64,000 nt of DNA, from positions 3,747,640 through 3,811,639 of the forward strand of contig AP017375.1 of the NCBI GenBank assembly GCA_002355455.1, in the 5' to 3' direction. A program made the position numbers and the translations under genes. Below the pieces are notes generated by a model that searched no databases, was not told where the DNA came from, and saw only the letters and a program-made list of their open reading frames with translations. Below are positions 17,541 through 26,969 of this stretch, in pieces. How positions within the stretch are numbered: position 1 is the first letter of the stretch; the number at the start of each line of letters is the position of its first letter. The stretch comes from Stanieria sp. NIES-3757 (lineage in GTDB: Bacteria; Cyanobacteriota; Cyanobacteriia; Cyanobacteriales; Xenococcaceae).

Positions 17541-18914
17541 ATGACTTTAAATTCTGAAAATAACCTCGAAGAATACAATTTACTCAGTATTGGTCAACGA
17601 GGGGTGGGTAAAACAGTTTTCCTAGTTGGTAGTTATCTAGAAATTAATAATGCTTCTCCTCAAAATAAAAGACAAAAATTTTATATTCAATCTATTCAAA
17701 CTCAAGCATTAGATAAATTGGAAGGAGTGATTGCTTATATAAAATCTACAGGTCTTTATCCACCACCTACTCTAAAAATCAGTCAATTTCCCTTTATTTT
17801 GCAGCGTCAAACTATTTGGGGACAACAAAATATTTGTCGTTTTAATTGGTGGGACTTACCAGGAGAATTTTGCGAATTTTCCCATCCCGAATTTCAACAC
17901 ATAGTAATGAATTCTCATAGTTGTTGCCTTTTTATTAATGCTTATGAATTAATTAATAACAGTAATTATCTCGAGCGATTAGAACCCATTATTAAACAAG
18001 TAATTGCAATTGCTTCTTTAATTAAACAACATAATTTAAGATATAATTTTGCCTTGATTTTTACTCAATGCGACCGCGGTTTTCTACCCGAAGGGTCTCG
18101 AAGAGAACGAACTTCTCGCGTACGCGCTTACGAAGCAAATTGTTTAGAAACAAATTTATTCAGTCAAATCCAAATTGAAGAAAAAATTCAACCTTTAATT
18201 GAACGTTTAGACAAACTTTCAGTTGAATACAAGCGATTTTATTCTGCTATCTCGATTGCAGGAGAAATAGGCAATTATTATCTCCAGCCGATAGGTACCG
18301 CAGCCCCATTATTGTGGCTGACTTCACAATTGGTAGGAAGTAACAGTCCTCAATTAGCTCAAAATTTAGCAAATAATTTAAAATTAGAGTTTAAACCTCA
18401 AACTTATCAGCAAAAATCCTTAACTTACGCTGTTTTATTAATTTTGACTGGATTTAGTTTGCTTGGTGCGATCGCAGTTTTTGCTTATGCTTTGAATTGG
18501 TTTAAACCACATCCCCAATTAGCGTCTATAACTAACCAATCTAACCAATCTGCTCCAGAAGATTTTAATAATTTAATCAATCAAGCTAATCAAAATATTC
18601 AACAGGGAGATTTAGAAAGCGCGCTGCCTATAGTTGAACAAATTGTCCAAAAAGAACCAAATAATTTAAATTGGCAGCTAAATCTTGCCAAAATCTATGA
18701 ATTAAAACAAAGACCAACTCAAGCAGAAGTAGTTTACGACCGAATTTTGCAGCAAGAATCTAATAATCTTTCGGCTTTAATTGGCAAAGCAATTTTACGT
18801 CAACAACAAGGAGATAGCAACACAGCCAAAAATTTACTCCAACGAGCAGAACAATCTGCTCCAACAGTAGAATTAAAAGATAAGGTTCGTGCGATCGCTA
18901 ATAGTCTTTTTTAG
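17541..18914 (+). CDS. Membrane-anchored GTPase-like protein with TPR domain
   Basis: The N-terminal half of this 457-residue protein is a GTPase-like P-loop domain. It has the P-loop GQRGVGKT (18-25), a DLPG motif at 105-108 as switch II, and TQCD at 175-178 in the position of NKxD. A single membrane helix follows (about 294-318, AVLLILTGFSLLGAIAVFAY). The remaining 120 residues form TPR repeats (QQGDLESALPIVEQIVQKEP and on), so the protein is tethered with a scaffold on one side. Residues 179-199, just after TQCD, are encoded by what looks like a palindromic dispersed repeat inserted in frame. The role is unknown; GTPases of this kind act in trafficking or protein-complex control. Confidence 0.75.
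   Translation: MTLNSENNLEEYNLLSIGQRGVGKTVFLVGSYLEINNASPQNKRQKFYIQSIQTQALDKLEGVIAYIKSTGLYPPPTLKISQFPFILQRQTIWGQQNICRFNWWDLPGEFCEFSHPEFQHIVMNSHSCCLFINAYELINNSNYLERLEPIIKQVIAIASLIKQHNLRYNFALIFTQCDRGFLPEGSRRERTSRVRAYEANCLETNLFSQIQIEEKIQPLIERLDKLSVEYKRFYSAISIAGEIGNYYLQPIGTAAPLLWLTSQLVGSNSPQLAQNLANNLKLEFKPQTYQQKSLTYAVLLILTGFSLLGAIAVFAYALNWFKPHPQLASITNQSNQSAPEDFNNLINQANQNIQQGDLESALPIVEQIVQKEPNNLNWQLNLAKIYELKQRPTQAEVVYDRILQQESNNLSALIGKAILRQQQGDSNTAKNLLQRAEQSAPTVELKDKVRAIANSLF
18073..18137. repeat. Small dispersed repeat inserted in frame in a coding region
   Basis: The stretch with CGACCGCGG, CTACCCGAAGGGTCTCG, AGAGAACGAACTTCTCG and CGCGTACGCG is GC-rich and palindromic, unlike the AT-rich gene around it. 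It has the character of cyanobacterial small dispersed repeats. It keeps the reading frame and adds an Arg-rich segment (EGSRRERTSRVRAYEA). Confidence 0.6.
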
Positions 18915-19021
18915 AATTTTAAATGAAATAAACCCAGAATGTTACCAATAGGTTTGATTGGAATTAAGATTTTAGCCAAGAGCTAAGAGCTAAAAAACGG
19001 CAAACATTTAAGTATTTCAGA

Positions 19022-22000
19022 TTAGAATTTGGCTTGTGATTGGCAATTAGCGGAATTTAATCCCGAATAAGTAGAATTATGCTCAGACTTATTGGCACTA
19101 AGCACTACTACGCCTTGAGAATTAACGTACCAACCTAAAGCTGGTGGTGGCAAGGATGAGTTACCAGCTAGTTGTGAATGATCTAAATTATCAGCTTGGT
19201 AATTACTATCAAAATCGGTTAAAGCAGGACTACTAAGAGGATCGCTTGGTCGAGGTGGCAAACCGTTTCTACCAGTAATGACAAATTCACTTCTAGTTTG
19301 ATTATTATTAGGCTGACAGGAAAGTTCAACTACTTCTTCAGTTTGATTAAATTCTAAGGGCAAATCCACTATTTCTAAATTAGCTTCTGAAGTTGGAGTA
19401 ATGATATCTACAATGCCATCAACTCCTAAATTTGAACTAGCACTAATTCGACAAGTTTGACAAAGAAATAAGCCGAAGGTGTTAAGTTGGATATTTCCTC
19501 CGATACCTTGATTAGCATCTGCTTCAATCGCACTGTTTTCGATTAAAGCGATCGCACCAGCATCAATAATGATATTACCACCATTACCAATCCCTCCCGC
19601 TTGGGCTGAAATTAGACTAGCATTCCGTAATTGAATGTCATCGGCAATTGTTAGACGAATATCTCCTCCTGTGCCTGAACCAGTAGTGGCTGTAACTGCA
19701 CTTTGATTATCTAAGAAAAGAGAATTTGCTTTAATTGACAAAGTTCCTGCATTACCACTTCCAATCGAACTCACTGAAACTAAAGCCCCATCTTCAATTT
19801 TCAGTTGAGGAGTAGTGATAGTTAAGTTGCCACTGTTTCCGGTCGTCGTTGTTAAAGGTTGTCCTCCTGCGGATAAAGCACTAGGAAAATTACCGTTGAA
19901 AGCACTACCACTCAATTCTACAGATTTATCTGCATTGATGATAAGATTGCCTGCATCTCCAGTAGCAAGAGTTGAAGTAACAATCTGACCTCCATTTTGA
20001 AGAGTCAAATTGCTAGTGTTAACTGTAACGTCTCCGCCTGTACCTATACCCAAAGTACTAGCCGAGATTATCCCACCGTCTGCCAGAAGAGATTCAGCGT
20101 TATCAATCAATACTGAGCCAGCATTTCCACTACCTATAGTAGCTGTACCAATTAGACCCCCTTGATTAAGCTGTAATTGTCTGGTCTCAATGGTAATATT
20201 GCCAGCATCACCTTCTCTAGCAGTACCAGCTAGAATTCCTTGCAGAACAGTAACCAGCTCGAGATTTTGGAGTAGTTCTAGGTTTAAACTTTGGGTCGAG
20301 ATAAAATTTTCTTGTAAAAAATCCAATCCAGAACCAATAATTTGCAGAGAGTCATTAGCTTTGATCTCAATGTTTCCTCCATTGCCTTGGGCAAACGTAG
20401 AACCATTAATTAAACCTTGATTGATTAACACTGTATCAGCATTAATTTGAATATTACCCCCCTTACCAAAAGTTGTCGTTGCTTGTAACGTACCTTGATT
20501 TTCTAAAACGACTGAATCAGAATTAATTTCTAAGGTTCCGCCATTGCCCAAACCCAAAGAATCGATTGAAGCGGTTGCACCATCTTTAATAGTTAATTGA
20601 GAGGTGGTAATCGATAAGTTGCCACTATTACCTTCTGCTAGTATTGGTTGAGCTTCGGAAGAAGCAATTAAACCACTGGCAAATAAACCATCACCAGGAG
20701 AACGACCAACTAATTCGACTGAATCTTTGGCACGAACAGTTAAATTCCCAGCATTTCCTGAAGCAAAGGTAGTCGCCAGAAATTCTCCCCCATCACTAAT
20801 TTTTAATGTTTCTGTATCAATCGTAATATTGCCAGCATTGCCAGAGCCAAAAGTGGAAGATACCAATAAGGATGTGGCTACGTCTACTTGATTAGCTTGG
20901 ATGTCAATATTCCCAGCAGATTGATTACCTAACGTAGAAGTAACAACCAATCCCCCATTACTTACATTAAAGCGGTTGGTATCAATGCTAATATTTCCAG
21001 GTGTACCATTTCCATTAGCTACTGAAATAATTCCTTGAGTAGGATTAATCTGATTAACTTTCCCTTCCACAATAGGAAAGATAATATTTTCTCGCAAGTC
21101 CTGATTACCACTACCAAAGACATCAACTAATTCCGATGCTTGAATCTTAATGGTGCCTCCGCCTCCCGAACCAAGCACTGAAGCATTAATCAGTCCATTG
21201 TTAAGCTGTACGGTCTTAGCCTCAAGTTCAATATTGCCTCCAATCCCATTATTAGTTGTAGCAGTGATACTTCCGCGATCGCTCAAAAAAATGTTATCAG
21301 CATTTACTCTCAAAGTACCAGCATTCCCAACCGTATCATTTCTAACGGTAACTTGCGCTCCATTGGTGACGTTTAATTGTGGGGTATTGAGGGTTATGTC
21401 TCCTGAGTTCCCACTTGGTGCGTCTGGTAGTTGTAAAAGTTCTCGCAGGGGTTGATCGACTAAATTGGCAGAAGAAATAATTAAACTAGGATTCAGGGAA
21501 TTAGGTACTGTGCCACTAACTTCGATGGAATCAGAAGCATTAACTGTAACACTACCTGCATTACCACTTGCCAGGGTAGAAGCATCAATTCTGCCACCAT
21601 CTCGTAAAACCAATTTTTGAGTATTGACGGTAACTGTCCCTGCATTGCCTGCACTACCTGTTCCTGCTGTAATTTGGCTAGGGGTAAATACTCCTGGAGT
21701 GACCCCAACTAATTCAACTAGCTCACTGGCATTAACTAATACATCTCCACCAGAACCAGTACCTTGTAAACCACCTGTAGTTGAAGTAAGATTTCCGCCG
21801 TCAAGAGCAGTTAATCTTGTAGTAGAAATGGTTACGTCTCCTGCATCTCCTGAACCAAAAGTGGTTGAGGTAATGATACTAAAAGTATTGGGATTGAGTG
21901 GGGAAAAGCCATTAATCGCGATTGAATCAGAGGCATCAATCGTAACATTACCACCTGGGGCCGAACTAAAAGTATCAGCAAAAATGGCTCCGCCTGCTTG

Positions 22001-23059
22001 TAAACTCAGTTGCCCAGTTTTAACATTAAGATCTCCACCTTTGCCACTACTAATAGCTTCGGTATATAAACCACTACCAATCTCTCCGTCAGGGTTAGTG
22101 CCACTAATGGTAATACTTTCGGTCGCCTCAGCAGTTAAATTACCAGCAGGTTGTTGACCTTCGTTAAGAATTAGCGCAACTGAACCGTCGGAAACGGAAA
22201 TATTTTTTCCCTGTAAATTGATCGAACCTCTACCTATCCCACTGGTATCAGCCAAAGCTAGCGATCGCAACTCTAGATTAGCAAAACTTCCGACATTTTC
22301 ATACCCAAAAGTTAAACCTTGGTCGGTAAAATTTAAGTTAACTAAACCTTCGGCAACACTTCCCAATTCAATTCTTCCGCCTTCAGCAGTTAAAGTTCCT
22401 CCGTCTAAAGTTATTCCATTGCCTAAAAGTGCTAACGTCTGATTAGGCTTTACTTGTAAACCGTTGACTTCGCCTCTAATAAAAGGAGAAAATCCGACAG
22501 AAGCTTCACTTAAATTATGTCCTGTTCCTGTAACGTTAATTGCTCCATTTCCTTGTCCCCACTGCAACCCAACTGGGACACTAACTGTTAGTAAGGGGGC
22601 CGTTTGAAGATCGTTCGCACTAAAGAAAGTGCCATCTGCAAATTGAACGCTACTCGCAGTACTGCCAATAAAAGAACCACCAATATCTAATCGAGCATTA
22701 GCGCCAAATTGAATTCCATTAGGATTAATTAAAATTAAATTAGCTGCTCCATTCGCTCTAATTAATCCGTCGATTGAAGATAAAGCACCACCCGTAACTC
22801 GGCTAATAATATTAGTTATTTGAGCGGAATTATTAAAAAAAGCAGTTTGGTTGGTAGGCAAAGAAAAATTTTCAAAACTATGAAAGAGGTTACCTGCTCT
22901 TGTTTGTCCTCCTTCAATTTGCCAAACATTATTTGTTTGATTAACTTGAGTACCAACTGTATTATCTGGAGTGATTTGAGCTTGAGCAGGGCTAATAGCT
23001 AGAAATAAGCTAACACCCAAACTTTTCCAGACCGCATTTTGCCAGGCAACCAATTTCAT
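19022..23059 (-). CDS. Two-partner-secretion-type exoprotein (filamentous haemagglutinin-like)
   Basis: This 1345-residue secreted protein has a signal peptide (1-27, cut after AQA) and a TPS/haemagglutination activity domain at about 30-260. The hallmark motif NPNGI is at 112-116 (LILINPNGIQFG). The rest is a long beta-helix of imperfect repeats of the type GSGNAGNITIDTETLKISDGG, interrupted by inserts with SVELVGRSPG. The C-terminus has a short Cys-containing block (LFLCQTCRISASSNLGVDG) seen in cyanobacterial members. It is probably exported through an outer-membrane TpsB pore and acts in adhesion or surface structure. No TpsB gene lies in this window. Confidence 0.9.
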   Translation of the reverse strand: MKLVAWQNAVWKSLGVSLFLAISPAQAQITPDNTVGTQVNQTNNVWQIEGGQTRAGNLFHSFENFSLPTNQTAFFNNSAQITNIISRVTGGALSSIDGLIRANGAANLILINPNGIQFGANARLDIGGSFIGSTASSVQFADGTFFSANDLQTAPLLTVSVPVGLQWGQGNGAINVTGTGHNLSEASVGFSPFIRGEVNGLQVKPNQTLALLGNGITLDGGTLTAEGGRIELGSVAEGLVNLNFTDQGLTFGYENVGSFANLELRSLALADTSGIGRGSINLQGKNISVSDGSVALILNEGQQPAGNLTAEATESITISGTNPDGEIGSGLYTEAISSGKGGDLNVKTGQLSLQAGGAIFADTFSSAPGGNVTIDASDSIAINGFSPLNPNTFSIITSTTFGSGDAGDVTISTTRLTALDGGNLTSTTGGLQGTGSGGDVLVNASELVELVGVTPGVFTPSQITAGTGSAGNAGTVTVNTQKLVLRDGGRIDASTLASGNAGSVTVNASDSIEVSGTVPNSLNPSLIISSANLVDQPLRELLQLPDAPSGNSGDITLNTPQLNVTNGAQVTVRNDTVGNAGTLRVNADNIFLSDRGSITATTNNGIGGNIELEAKTVQLNNGLINASVLGSGGGGTIKIQASELVDVFGSGNQDLRENIIFPIVEGKVNQINPTQGIISVANGNGTPGNISIDTNRFNVSNGGLVVTSTLGNQSAGNIDIQANQVDVATSLLVSSTFGSGNAGNITIDTETLKISDGGEFLATTFASGNAGNLTVRAKDSVELVGRSPGDGLFASGLIASSEAQPILAEGNSGNLSITTSQLTIKDGATASIDSLGLGNGGTLEINSDSVVLENQGTLQATTTFGKGGNIQINADTVLINQGLINGSTFAQGNGGNIEIKANDSLQIIGSGLDFLQENFISTQSLNLELLQNLELVTVLQGILAGTAREGDAGNITIETRQLQLNQGGLIGTATIGSGNAGSVLIDNAESLLADGGIISASTLGIGTGGDVTVNTSNLTLQNGGQIVTSTLATGDAGNLIINADKSVELSGSAFNGNFPSALSAGGQPLTTTTGNSGNLTITTPQLKIEDGALVSVSSIGSGNAGTLSIKANSLFLDNQSAVTATTGSGTGGDIRLTIADDIQLRNASLISAQAGGIGNGGNIIIDAGAIALIENSAIEADANQGIGGNIQLNTFGLFLCQTCRISASSNLGVDGIVDIITPTSEANLEIVDLPLEFNQTEEVVELSCQPNNNQTRSEFVITGRNGLPPRPSDPLSSPALTDFDSNYQADNLDHSQLAGNSSLPPPALGWYVNSQGVVVLSANKSEHNSTYSGLNSANCQSQAKF

Positions 23060-23340
23060 TGCTGCTGAGATTTTAAAAAGATCGGTTGAGCTAAATTATA
23101 AGTGATATGAGCAAATAAATTAAAACTAAAGACCTAATTAAGACTAATGTAAATTTTTGTTTGAGTTTGGCATAAATTAGCTGATTTAAAATAGTTTGAT
23201 TTGGTCTTATTTATTAAGTTTGTTAGGACAATTACTTGATTAGCACATCAAAAAAAACTAAGATATCTTATATTTGACACTCAAGTCATTGATAAAAATT
23301 TGACAACAAAATTCAACTCAATAAATTAGTAGTACAAGTT

Positions 23341-23880
23341 ATGCTCCAGACGCGATCAAGATTGAAGAAAGTGAATCTCTCGCTTTTGGCTACTCTAGGT
23401 GTTACTCCTTCTCTAGCTTTGATTGGTTTAGCTGTAGTGGCTGTTCCCAGTCAGGCTAATAGTGTAATTAAATGCAGTACTCAAGCGCAAATTCCTACTG
23501 TAGTGGCGCACAATTCCCAAAAAGAAGTTACAATTCTCCAATTTTTGCCTCAATACTTTGCTCCTCAAGCTGCCTTAGCTAATTGCCAACATACTGCTCA
23601 GACTTTACAAAACAAGTTGCAACAAGATCATTTCAGTTATTTGACTAGCGAGGTTGTCGATGGTCAGTCAGTGGTTTGCACTGTTGAGCGTAGAGGAAAA
23701 GGATGTGAATCGGCTCAAGCAGAAATCTTGTTTACCCTGGCAGCAAACACTACTCCCGACCAAACTTTATACGAATTGTTGGGTCAAGAATTAAAACCAG
23801 CTGAACCATTTAATCCTCGTACTGTTAGCCGTATTTATACCAAGATTGACCGTTCTTGGTGGGATTTTTGGCGATTTTAG
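23341..23880 (+). CDS. COP23-domain secreted protein
   Basis: This 179-residue protein has an N-terminal signal or anchor (residues 15-38, ending SQAN). The following domain matches the circadian oscillating protein COP23 family: a cysteine pair, ANCQHTAQTLQNKLQQ, FSYLTSEVVDGQSVVCTV and CESAQAEILFTL. COP23 was described as a membrane protein with circadian expression in the cyanobacterium Synechococcus RF-1. Its biochemical role is unknown. The stop codon overlaps the convergent gene by four bases, so the two transcripts are antisense at their 3' ends. Confidence 0.8.
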   Translation: MLQTRSRLKKVNLSLLATLGVTPSLALIGLAVVAVPSQANSVIKCSTQAQIPTVVAHNSQKEVTILQFLPQYFAPQAALANCQHTAQTLQNKLQQDHFSYLTSEVVDGQSVVCTVERRGKGCESAQAEILFTLAANTTPDQTLYELLGQELKPAEPFNPRTVSRIYTKIDRSWWDFWRF

Positions 23881-26006
23881 TTTAATTTGGCTTGACATCT
23901 AGCTTGGGCGGTTTGGGCTGCTTGATAATTGGGCTGAAGTTCAATGGCTGTCTGAAACGCTTTGATCGCTTCCGATAAATCCATTGAGTCACAAAGATTC
24001 AAGCCTAAATAAAACCAAGTAGTAGCTCTTTGAGTTGCCGACAAATCTAATCTTTGTAAAATTTGGTTAAATTCGGTTTTGGCTTCAGAATAACGTTTGA
24101 GTTTTTTGAGTGCTATTCCTTTACCCCATTGAGCAGGTAAATAATTTGGTTCGTATTTGAGTGCTTGTTGATAAGCTTGTAAAGCTGTTTCATTTTGCTG
24201 TTGTTTGAGTAAGGTTTGTCCCTTGTAGTAAAAAGCGACTTTTAAATTTCCTGAAATTTGACTATTGTCAGCCTCTTCCTGGCTATTTTTTAAGATTTTA
24301 ATGGCTTGGTTAATAGTTGCTAAAGCGTCTCGATCTTGTTGTAATTTGCTTAAAGAATCACTTTTATTGATCAAAAAAATTGCTTCTTCAGGATTAATTG
24401 CGATCGCTTTATCAAAAGCTAAAATAGCTTGTTCGTATTGCTGCAAATTATGACGTGCTTCTCCTTGACAATTCCAAGCATAATCAGCTTGAGGTTGAAT
24501 AATAGTTGCTGAGATACAAGATTGCAGCATTTCGTCGTACTGTTTTAATCCAGCTAAAGCGTATCCACGATTAGTCCAAGCTTGATAATAATTGCCATTA
24601 ATTTTAAGAACTTGATTATAAGCATTTAAAGCTTTTTGATATTCTTGTTTTTGTAATAAATTATTGGCTTGTTCAAACATTTTTGCTTCACGATTTTTCG
24701 CCACAATATTGAGTCCAAATAAACAGATACTGCCTAAAGCTAACAAGCTTAAAAAAGCCAAAATGATTTTAGAATAATTACGTTTGGCTTTAGTGGATTG
24801 AGTTTGAGGAACAATAGTTATAGCTGAATTATTGTTAGAAGAAGGGTTTAACAAAGCTATTTGATTTTCAATCCAACCTTGATTAAAAACGGCTTGATAA
24901 ATCCGATTCGCTACAGTAACTTTCTCTTGTTCTTGCTTAAGTAAACCAATTGTAATTAATTCATTTTGTTCTGGACTGCGATCAGCACTAATTTCTCTTT
25001 GTTGCCAAACTTTTTTATATAGTTTAAGTAAAGCAAGGGGAGAACAATGCTGATTATTGAGAATAAATTCGCTTATTTCTTGAAGATGAGAACTAGCACT
25101 TTGTTCTTGCCAATTTTCAATAATGCGATTTTGGACTAGTCCTTCAATAATCGCTGTTTCTTTGCCTTTGGGAATAAAAGATTCATTTTCATTAATTAAT
25201 TGGTATAATTTTTGAGTCAAAAAAGGCTGATTACTTGTCCAATAATTAACTTCAGTTAAAATTTTATAAGGATGACTTGCTTTACTTTCTAATCCAAATA
25301 ATTTGAGTCGAATTTGACCATAAGGTTGGAGACGAACTAATTCTTGTTCAATCCAACTAAGATTCAAAACCGATCTATAAACCGATTGAGCTACTTTGAT
25401 TTTGTTGTCTTGTTTAACAATTAATCCACTATTAATTAATTCAGTTTCTGCATTACTCCCACTGGCAAGCACTTCCCCTTGCTGCCAAATTTGACGATAA
25501 AGTTTGAGTAACATAGTTGGTTCACAATTTTTATTGCGAAGTAAATATTCTTTTATATAAGGAATAAGATCTCTGGGATTATTGGTATTAGGAAAATTTG
25601 AATTTTCTTGCTCAATTGGTTTAGCTAATTCTATTTGTTCTAAGAAAAAATCAAGCGTCTGTTGAGAAATCAAACCTTCTAATACAGCGATCGCACCAAA
25701 TTTTAATCCTGTTTGTTGTTGTTGTCGCAGAATATTTTCAATTTGATTCTCACTTAACAAAGCTGCTGCTTTAAAATACTGTCCAATCGGAAGTTTTTGG
25801 GATTTAAGTAGAATTTTGGGCCATTTTTCCGCAAAGAAATTAGCAGTTTCAGGCTTAATCCAGCCTCTAATGGCTAATATTTCGCCTATTTTTCTTTCTG
25901 GCAGTTGATTTTGAGTTCTCAGGGCAATTCTTACTTGTTCTGGTGAAATTAAACCAGCCTGTTGCAGTACAAAACCGAGAGGCTTAATAATTTTAGTTTG
26001 AGCCAT
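23877..26006 (-). CDS. MshEN / winged-helix / TPR membrane protein
   Basis: This 709-residue protein combines several parts. Two GspE/MshEN-like N-terminal modules occupy 1-130 (LGFVLQQAGLISPEQVRIAL and GQYFKAAALLSENQIENIL). Two copies of a winged-helix-like module follow at 147-229 and 305-389 (LLKLYRQIWQQGEV... and LLKLYKKVWQQREIS...), the type found after AAA-like ATPase domains in cyanobacterial signalling proteins. No Walker motif is present. A membrane helix at about 412-435 leads to six or so TPR repeats (444-709). MshEN modules in other proteins can bind c-di-GMP. Two c-di-GMP enzymes are encoded in this window, but any link is an inference. The function is unknown. Confidence 0.7.
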   Translation of the reverse strand: MAQTKIIKPLGFVLQQAGLISPEQVRIALRTQNQLPERKIGEILAIRGWIKPETANFFAEKWPKILLKSQKLPIGQYFKAAALLSENQIENILRQQQQTGLKFGAIAVLEGLISQQTLDFFLEQIELAKPIEQENSNFPNTNNPRDLIPYIKEYLLRNKNCEPTMLLKLYRQIWQQGEVLASGSNAETELINSGLIVKQDNKIKVAQSVYRSVLNLSWIEQELVRLQPYGQIRLKLFGLESKASHPYKILTEVNYWTSNQPFLTQKLYQLINENESFIPKGKETAIIEGLVQNRIIENWQEQSASSHLQEISEFILNNQHCSPLALLKLYKKVWQQREISADRSPEQNELITIGLLKQEQEKVTVANRIYQAVFNQGWIENQIALLNPSSNNNSAITIVPQTQSTKAKRNYSKIILAFLSLLALGSICLFGLNIVAKNREAKMFEQANNLLQKQEYQKALNAYNQVLKINGNYYQAWTNRGYALAGLKQYDEMLQSCISATIIQPQADYAWNCQGEARHNLQQYEQAILAFDKAIAINPEEAIFLINKSDSLSKLQQDRDALATINQAIKILKNSQEEADNSQISGNLKVAFYYKGQTLLKQQQNETALQAYQQALKYEPNYLPAQWGKGIALKKLKRYSEAKTEFNQILQRLDLSATQRATTWFYLGLNLCDSMDLSEAIKAFQTAIELQPNYQAAQTAQARCQAKLN

Positions 26007-26201
26007 AGGTTGTTTGCAAGCTAACTTGCCTCTTTATCTGATAAAGTTGATTTGGTTGAATAAGATTAGCTTGATTTATTTCAGTTAGACTTGATAAATC
26101 TGGCTTAATATTATAGACAATCTCTCTGCATCGACAAGTATAAAGTTGGAATTTGCTAAAATTCAATGATGATCAAGCTTAAAGCAAATTTTAATTTTTA
26201 A

Positions 26202-26948
26202 ATGCTGACATTGCTCCAAACTCAAATATATCAACTCGAACAGTTTGCTAATCATCTTGTTAATACTCAGCTAAATCATCTCAGCATCGTGAGTATGGGC
26301 ATAATTTTTTTAGCAGGATTATTAACTAGTTTAACGCCCTGTATGCTATCGATGCTTCCAATTACAATTGGTTACATTGGTGGTTATGAATCTCAAGGTA
26401 GACTACAGGCAACCATTCAATCAGTTTGGTTTGCTTTGGGTTTGGCAACCACTTTGGCTGGGTTGGGAATAGTCGCTACTTCGATTGGTAAAGTTTATGG
26501 ACAAATCGGGGTTGGTTTGCCGATTCTAGTTAGTTTGGTAGCGATTATCATGGGGTTAAATCTCTTAGAAATCTTACCGCTACAATTTCCTTCTTTTGGT
26601 AACAGCGATCCTAATACACTAGCCAAAAATCTTCCTCGTGAAGTTCGTTCTTATTCCCTTGGTTTAACCTTTGGGTTGGTTGCTTCTCCATGCAGTACTC
26701 CAGTCTTAGCTAGTTTACTGGCTTGGGTAGCTACAACTAAAAGTTTGATAGTGGGAATGGGTTTACTTTTAGCTTATGCCACTGGTTATGTAGCACCTTT
26801 GATTTTGGCAGGAACTTTTACCGCTTCGTTGAAAAAATTATTGTCTTTACGTCGTTGGTCGGGTTGGATTAATCCTGTAAGTGGTACGCTACTGTTAAGC
26901 TTTGGTATTTTTTCGCTTTTATCGCGAGTGTCGACTATTAATTTCTAG
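26202..26948 (+). CDS. ccdA: Cytochrome c biogenesis protein CcdA
   Basis: CcdA carries reducing equivalents across the thylakoid or plasma membrane to keep apocytochrome c cysteines reduced for haem attachment (system II). The 248 residues contain six membrane helices. The two redox cysteines are in SLTPCMLSMLP and VASPCSTPVLAS, each in the expected first position of its half. It is followed 21 bases later by ccs1, the haem-handling partner, forming an operon. The products are needed for cytochrome f and other c-type cytochromes of photosynthesis. Confidence 0.94.
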   Translation: MLTLLQTQIYQLEQFANHLVNTQLNHLSIVSMGIIFLAGLLTSLTPCMLSMLPITIGYIGGYESQGRLQATIQSVWFALGLATTLAGLGIVATSIGKVYGQIGVGLPILVSLVAIIMGLNLLEILPLQFPSFGNSDPNTLAKNLPREVRSYSLGLTFGLVASPCSTPVLASLLAWVATTKSLIVGMGLLLAYATGYVAPLILAGTFTASLKKLLSLRRWSGWINPVSGTLLLSFGIFSLLSRVSTINF

Positions 26949-26969
26949 ATTTTCCGAACAACTTTGAAG

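Noticed and set aside
21624..22157. Long open frame (177 codons) on the plus strand inside the exoprotein gene
   Set aside because: It is antisense to a clear repeat-rich secreted protein, and its Val/Pro/Ser-rich product follows from the repeats. No start site or family is seen.
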